A stretch of DNA of 64,000 nucleotides from NCBI RefSeq assembly GCF_042477335.2, contig NC_091264.1, forward strand, positions 31,621,386-31,685,385. The letters are read 5' to 3'. The position numbers and the translations under genes are program-made. Origin of the DNA: Ovis canadensis. Taxonomy: Eukaryota; Chordata; Mammalia; Artiodactyla; Bovidae. The notes beneath the pieces were generated by a model. It was not told the DNA's origin. It saw nothing but the letters and a program-made list of their open reading frames with translations, and made no database searches. Of this stretch, positions 58,471-64,000 are shown in pieces (within the stretch, counting starts at the first letter, position 1; each line of letters opens with the position of its first letter).

Positions 58471-59009
58471 CCTGGCTCTTTCTGAAGCCAGAATAAAGAC
58501 AGGTAGGGAAGGCTGTTCTTGCCGTCTTGGGGTTCCCTGGGTAGCATCATTTTTCTGGGCACCATCCATCTCAGTGCAGGGTCTTGTCCCAGGAAGAGAC
58601 CTGCTTTGGGAAGGAAGGGTGGATGTACACTAATCAAGGCAAAAGACCAATTTATGAAATGACAATGAACAACGTGATAGCAAGAGCACTGGACACTCCC
58701 AGCCTTGACCCTGGACTTACCATTCTGTGGGCACCTCCGTGGAAAGTAGTTGGTCTTTAGAAGAGCGTGTGGTTGGAGAGGAATTTGAACCAAACTGCAT
58801 CTGAGGCCTTTAAAAAGGCTTGATGCCTCAGCTACAGGATAGAGGAGCACCTGCCCCCAGCTGGGTGGAATTGAGCCAGAGCCGCTCCTGGACTTGAATG
58901 GCCAAGCCAGCATTATCCCCCTTCCTTCCTTCCCTAGCTGACTAGGCCCTCATTCAGCTGGACAGTCCTTCTTTAGATATGCTAATACCTTTCTCCCGCT
59001 CTGCTACGA
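58471..59009. other. Unique DNA upstream of GNMT
   Basis: No repeat or gene recognised. May hold distal GNMT promoter elements. Confidence 0.35.
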
Positions 59010-59398
59010 ACGGTTCAGCCCTGGGCGCTCCTCTCTGCGGACTCAAATTTCTTTCCAGCCTGGGGCGGGGGTGGAGTGGGCATTCTCATTGCTGCCCTTC
59101 TCCTGCCCCGCTTCCCTGGCCCTCCAGCGACCTGGGTTGAGTGGGCCGGGGCCTTGGGAGGGTCCTTTCCCGCCGAGGGACGGTCCGGAGGGCCGGATCT
59201 TCTGGCAGGCAGGTAGGGCCAGTCCAGGATTGCCAGGCCGCGCCCTCCCGGCGGCGCGGGGCCGGGAGCCGGCAGGGGCGTGTCCGCGCGCTCACCTGCC
59301 ATTGGGCAGGTGGGGCGGCCGGCGCTCTGGCAGGGGCCGCGTTATAAATGCGGAGCCGGAGCCGGGGGCCGCGGCGGCGGGGCCAGGCGGGTCGCAGG
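59010..59398 (+). promoter_or_regulatory. GNMT: GNMT promoter: CpG island with TATA box
   Basis: TATAAA at 59343-59348 (GCGTTATAAATGCGG) lies 51 bases before the start codon, so the 5' UTR should be very short (about 20-30 bases). The flanking sequence is CpG-dense; the island runs into intron 1 to about 59950. A TATA box within an island fits a gene with strong liver expression. Confidence 0.75.
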
Positions 59399-62300
59399 AT
59401 GGTGGACAGCGTGTACCGGACCCGCTCCCTGGGGGTGGCGGCTGAAGGGCTCCCGGACCAGTACGCGGACGGAGAGGCGGCGCGCGTGTGGCAGCTCTAC
59501 ATCGGGGACACCAGCAGCCGCACCGCGGAGTACAAGGCCTGGCTGCTCGGGCTGCTGCGCCAGCACGGCTGCCAGCGGGTGCTCGACGTGGCCTGCGGCA
59601 CCGGGTGAGCGCGGGAGGGGCCCCGGGGACCGCAGTGAGCGCGAGCGGGGGGCGAGCAGGGGACCCGGGTGAGCGGAAAACCCGGGCACCGAGCGGATGG
59701 GGTCGGCTTGGCACGGGCAGCCGGGCTGCGGACCACGGGCGGGCACGTCGGGGCAGCCTCCTCCGCCGACCCGGGAGCCGGGGCTGGGGCGCGACGCCAG
59801 GGCGGGGAATGTGTGTTTGCCCAGGCAGAACGGGCAGGACGGGGCCGAGGAGACCCAGGATGAGAGCGAGGGTGTGGGCACAGCGGATGGGGAAGGCGGG
59901 TTTGCCAGGGCGGTGGCCCAAGGCCCGGGTTTTGGGACTAGCCTCACATAAGGTCGAACCCCGCTCCAGCGGCAGCGTTCACACTTAACACTTGTTCAAC
60001 GTGATGTGCCTCTGCCAAAGCATTGTGCCAGGTGTTTCTGACACATCAGTTTTTAAAATCCTTACAAAACCTCATGAGGTAAGTGTGCGTGTGTGTGTGT
60101 TAGTCGCTCAGTCGTGCCCGACTCTTTGCGACCCCATGAACTGCAGCCCACCAGGCTCCTCTGTCCATGAGATTTTCCAGGCCAAGGACAGGAGTGGGTT
60201 GCCATTTCCTTCTCCAGGGAATCTTCCCAGCCCAGGGATTGAACCCAGGTCTCCTGCACTGCAGGCAGATTCTTTACGGGCTGAGCTACAAGAGTAGTGA
60301 TAGCTATTTACGGTTGCAGAAATTTGGCCTCAGAGAGGTAAAGGTGGAAGGAAGATGTGGCCCCAGGTTGGTTAAGGCCTGGCTTGTGCTCTGAACCACC
60401 ATCTGGCAGTTCCCTGGTGGTCTAATGGTTAGGATTCTGAGGTTTCACTGCCCAGGGCCCTGGGTTCAATAGCTGGTGGGAGAACTGAGATCCTGCAAGC
60501 CTCATGGGACTGCCAAAAACAAAAAGAAAAAAACCCACTGTGCAACACTACCTCCTGTGCTCAAGTTACTTAACTTGCAGGAGCTTCAGTTTGCCCCACC
60601 TCTCAAATAGGGATACCACCACCTACCTTACTGGATTGCCGTGAGTTTTAACTACTTATTTTTGCTGTATGTACCAAGTCTTCATTGTGGGGCACAGACT
60701 TCTCTTGCTGCAGTATGTGGGATCTTAGTTTCCCTACCAGGGATCCAACCTGGGCCCCCTGCATTGGGAGTGCAGAGTCTTAGCCACTGAAGCACCAGGG
60801 AAGTCCCTGGATTGCCGTAAGGATTAACGCCCATTTGTACAATACCTGACGTGGTGCTGAGAAACAAAAAAGAAAAGTTACCACCGGGTGATAAGAAACA
60901 GATTTGCCAGGTCACTTGAGGTCAGCGGAGAGAGCCTGGGGACAGGAAACAGAGGGGTGGACTCTGAAGAGTGGAGGAGACAGGAGTGTTCAGCACAGGG
61001 CCTCCTCTTTGCCTCTCCAGGCCTCCCTGACTGCCCCTCTCTGACTGTCATTCCTGGTCCTGCCCAGGGTGGACTCCATCATGCTGGTGGAAGAGGGCTT
61101 CAACGTGACAAGCGTGGATGCCAGTGACAAGATGCTAAAGTATGCTCTCAAGGAGCGCTGGAACCGGAGGCACGACCCTGCCTTTGACAAGTGGGGTACG
61201 TGGATCCAGCCAGGTGCCCTCACTTCTCTCTACCCTGGGCTCCTTTATCAGTTGTGGTGGGGAGCTGTTTTCCTCAAAGAAGGAAATCACTGTCATTTCC
61301 CTGAAAAGGGAGGCTTACACACCAGAAGGAGGTACTGAGAATGAGGAGCTAGTTTTAATTATGTTTATAGTGTCCTGTGAAAGTCACTCAGTCGTGTTTG
61401 ACTGTTTGCGACCCCATGGACTATACAGTCCATGGAATTCTCCAGGCCAGAATACTGGTGTGGGTAGCCATTCCCTTCTCCAGGGGATCTTCCCAACCCT
61501 GGGATCGAACCCAGGTTTCCCACATTGGTGGCAGATTTTTTTACCGACTGGGCCACCAGGAAGCCCATCTTGGACAGGGGGCTTGTCCTGGACGGTGGGC
61601 AGTGTCCTGTGCCCCCCAGTAAAAACCCATAAACACAGAGCCCTCCTTCCCAACCATAGTTTCCTCCTCCCCGGGTCCCTGGTCCCCTTCACCCTCCATG
61701 TCCATAATGATGCCCTCCCCTGACTGGATGGGGAGTCCCTATGTGTGTCTTGAAGGGGAAACTGAGGCAGGACTGCCCTTGATGGAGGTGGGTGCCACCC
61801 TGATCCCTCTTCCCCTCCCTGGCCCCCAGTCATTGAAGAAGCTAACTGGATGACTCTGGACAAAGACGTGCCCCAACCACCAGGGGGTGGCTTCGATGCT
61901 GTCATCTGCCTTGGAAACAGTTTTGCCCACTTGCCAGACTGCAAAGGTGAGAGAGGGTGTGGCCTGGGGAGTGGAACCTGCCTTGAACTATACCCTTTCC
62001 AGAGGAGAAAGATGGGACAGAGACTGGTGCTGGGGGCCCTGAGCAGACGCAGTGTCTCTGTCCCCACCTGGTTCAGGAGACCAGAGTGAGCACCGGCTGG
62101 CCCTGAGGAACATCGCAAGCATGGTGCGGTCGGGAGGCGTGCTGGTCATTGATCATCGCAACTACGACCACATCCTCCGCACGGGGTGCGCACCCCCAGG
62201 AAAAAACATCTACTATAAGGTGGGGCCCCCTGGGGAGGGCAGGCCCAGGGCGGGAGGTGTGGTCCTGGGGTCCTGGCCTCATGGTAGTTGCAGAGGTTGA

Positions 62301-62713
62301 CACAGCTGGCAACCCTGCCTGCAGAGTGACCTGACCAAGGACATCACGACGTCAGTGCTGACCGTGAACAACAAGGCCCACATGGTGACTCTGGATTACA
62401 CGGTGCAGGTGCCCGGGGCTGGCCAGAGCGGGTCTCCTGGCTTGAGGTACTGACTTGGCGAGCGGGGGTGGGGCTGGGGTGGGCATGGGGGAGGGTGCCA
62501 AGACCACCAGTCCTCACGGCAGGTCTGGGGCTCTGCTGCAGTAAGTTCCGGCTCTCCTACTACCCTCACTGCCTGGCATCCTTTACGGAGTTGCTTCGAA
62601 CAGCCTTCGGGGGCAAGTGCCAGCACAGCGTCCTGGGCGACTTCAAACCTTACAAGCCGGGCCAGGCCTACGTTCCTTGCTATTTCATCCACGTGCTCAA
62701 GAAGATGGCCTGA
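59399..62713 (+). CDS. GNMT: GNMT, glycine N-methyltransferase
   Basis: Six exons: 59399-59604, 61068-61195, 61830-61946, 62077-62219, 62325-62446, 62542-62713 (TGA 62711-62713), 295 residues, the same length as human. It starts [18 protein letters not shown]. The SAM-binding motif [10 protein letters not shown] spans residues 61-69, with the split Gly69 across exons 1 and 2, followed by TSVDASDKM. Other conserved blocks are [25 protein letters not shown] and [14 protein letters not shown]. The enzyme makes sarcosine and SAH from glycine and SAM, works as a cytosolic tetramer in liver, sets the SAM/SAH ratio, and is inhibited by 5-methyl-THF (family knowledge). All junctions carry GT/AG and keep frame. 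Introns 1 and 2 hold Bov-tA and CHR SINEs; the coding part is undamaged. Confidence 0.97.
60097..60292 (-). mobile_element. Bov-tA SINE, reverse
   Basis: TAGTCGCTCAGTCGTGCCCG to GGCAGATTCTTTACGGGCTG; GNMT intron 1. Confidence 0.9.
60406..60532 (+). mobile_element. CHR-type SINE
   Basis: GGCAGTTCCCTGGTGGTCTA head, GACTGCCAAAAACAAAAAG tail; GNMT intron 1. Confidence 0.85.
60535..60870 (+). mobile_element. MIR SINE, split by a CHR SINE
   Basis: TGCTCAAGTTACTTAACTTG and GGATTGCCGTAAGGATTAAC are MIR words on either side of the SINE. Confidence 0.65.
60653..60806 (-). mobile_element. CHR-type SINE, reverse, in the MIR
   Basis: Flanked by CTGGATTGCCGT (60631-60642 and 60807-60818), the target duplication (longer with mismatches). 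Body GTATGTGGGATCTTAGTTTC to GAAGCACCAGGGAAGTCC. Confidence 0.85.
61377..61566 (-). mobile_element. Bov-tA SINE, reverse
   Basis: AAAGTCACTCAGTCGTGTTT to CGACTGGGCCACCAGGAAGC; GNMT intron 2. Confidence 0.9.
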
Positions 62714-62885
62714 GCGAGGCCTTGGCTCCCACCCTCTGCCCCGGGGCTGCCAGGCTCCGTCTGGGGAGGAGGGGACCTAGGGAGGAGGGGACCAGTGGCT
62801 CCACAGTGTGGCTCTTCAGGGCGGATCCTGGGGGTGTGGGGAGGACTGAAGGCTGAACAATACAGTCTGTGCCTTTTCAGGTCCT
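62714..62885 (+). terminator. GNMT: GNMT 3' UTR with AATACA
   Basis: No AATAAA. The variant hexamer AATACA at 62859-62864, followed by TGTGCCTTTTC, is the likely signal, giving a 3' UTR of about 165 bases. Confidence 0.5.
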
Positions 62886-63000
62886 GTTCCCCTTGTGTTC
62901 CTGTCAGAAGGATAAGGCTCTGGGGGTTTGCGCCTCTGTAGCCCTGCTCATCCCCACACCAACCTTTCAGACCGCAACTCCAGCAGGGGGCAGCATACAC

Positions 63001-63006
63001 TTTATT
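63001..63006 (-). terminator. PEX6: PEX6 poly(A) signal
   Basis: AATAAA on the minus strand, about 450 bases after the PEX6 stop. It leaves only about 100 bases between the two convergent transcript ends. Confidence 0.65.
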
Positions 63007-63019
63007 TTCAGCCCCAGAC

Positions 63020-63222
63020 GGGGCTTCCCTGATGGCTCAGATGGTGAAGAATCTGCCTACAATGCGGGAGATTTGGGTTTTGATCCCTGGGTTGGGAAGG
63101 TCCCCTGGAGAAGGGAACGGCTACCCACTCCAGTATTCTTGCCTGGAGAATTAAATGGACAGAGGAGCCTGGCAGGCTACAGTCCATGGGGTCGCAGAGT
63201 CAGACACAACCGAGTGACTTCC
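63020..63222 (+). mobile_element. Bov-tA SINE within the PEX6 3' UTR
   Basis: GGGCTTCCCTGATGGCTCAG head, CTACCCACTCCAGTATTCTT body, GTCAGACACAACCGAGTGAC tail. It lies between the PEX6 stop (63459) and its poly(A) signal (63001), antisense to PEX6. Confidence 0.92.
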
Positions 63223-63458
63223 ATGCTTCCCACTGGGGCTTCCCTCAGGACCAGACCCCTTCTCCTGAGCAGAGGGGCCTGAGCGTTGGAGCTGGCCTGG
63301 AAGGCGGACAGGTCCAAAGAGGGTGCGTCCTGAGCTCTCCTGGGGCACCTGATGGCACTTGGCACCCAGGGGATTGCCCGGAGGTGGGCGGACGGCGGCT
63401 TTTGGTCTCTCAGGTCTCCGTGAGCCCCTGTGGGCAGGTCCCAGGCAGCAAGGGGCTC

Positions 63459-63902
<444 letters not shown>

Positions 63903-64000
63903 CTGTTGTAGGGACACAGGAAAGAGTCTTACTGGCTTCCCTGACTCCATTGGAAGGCATCCCTGACCAGCTTATCGTGGACTTTGCACTCATCTCCTAG
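63903..64000 (-). other. PEX6: PEX6 intron (partial)
   Basis: Intron next to the penultimate exon, with the acceptor CTACAACAG on the minus strand. The next exon upstream is not inside the window. Confidence 0.6.

Noticed and set aside
59292-59947. Long minus-strand frames over GNMT exon 1
   Set aside because: GC-driven antisense frames without recognisable protein sequence.

Overview
The window comes from a ruminant (bovid) nuclear genome. It is packed with BovB (RTE) LINE pieces, Bov-tA/Bov-A SINEs and CHR-type tRNA-derived SINEs, a combination found only in ruminants. The gene order is the mammalian block of human 6p21.1 (cattle chromosome 23): RPL7L1, C6orf226 (recently named PEX39), PTCRA, CNPY3, GNMT, PEX6. 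Exons were placed by reading conserved protein sequence and GT/AG splice sites by eye. All homology statements are from memory, with no database search.

Layout. 0.4-4.3 kb: RPL7L1 on the plus strand, lacking only its first exon. 4.5-21.6 kb: a repeat-dominated desert made mostly of two related, broken, minus-strand endogenous retrovirus fossils (A, 5.5-9.9 kb; B, 11.0-21.6 kb). BovB, L1 and SINE insertions sit inside them. 21.6-21.94 kb: C6orf226/PEX39, a one-exon minus-strand gene under a CpG island; its stop codon lies inside the LTR of fossil B. 22.3-34.9 kb: intergenic DNA with an old LTR-like repeat, an ERVL fossil, a LINE nest and many SINEs. 35.25-40.21 kb: PTCRA (four coding exons). 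43.2-51.03 kb: CNPY3 (six coding exons) behind a CpG island with two inverted CCAAT boxes. 51-59 kb: a long possible CNPY3 3' region, then repeats that include a three-layer nest. 59.4-62.7 kb: GNMT (six exons) with a TATA box. 63.0-63.9 kb: the last two exons and 3' UTR of PEX6, convergent with GNMT.

The genes are not an operon. They include two peroxisome biogenesis factors (C6orf226/PEX39 for PTS2 import and PEX6 for receptor export), two immune genes (PTCRA for pre-TCR signalling, CNPY3 for Toll-like receptor folding), a liver methyltransferase that controls the SAM/SAH ratio (GNMT), and a nucleolar ribosomal-protein paralogue (RPL7L1). The most interesting observations are the retroviral LTR supplying the stop codon, and probably the polyadenylation signal, of C6orf226/PEX39; a SINE shared at the same internal site by the two ERV fossils; the empty site in fossil A matching the BovB insertion in fossil B; and a Bov-tA SINE built into the PEX6 3' UTR.
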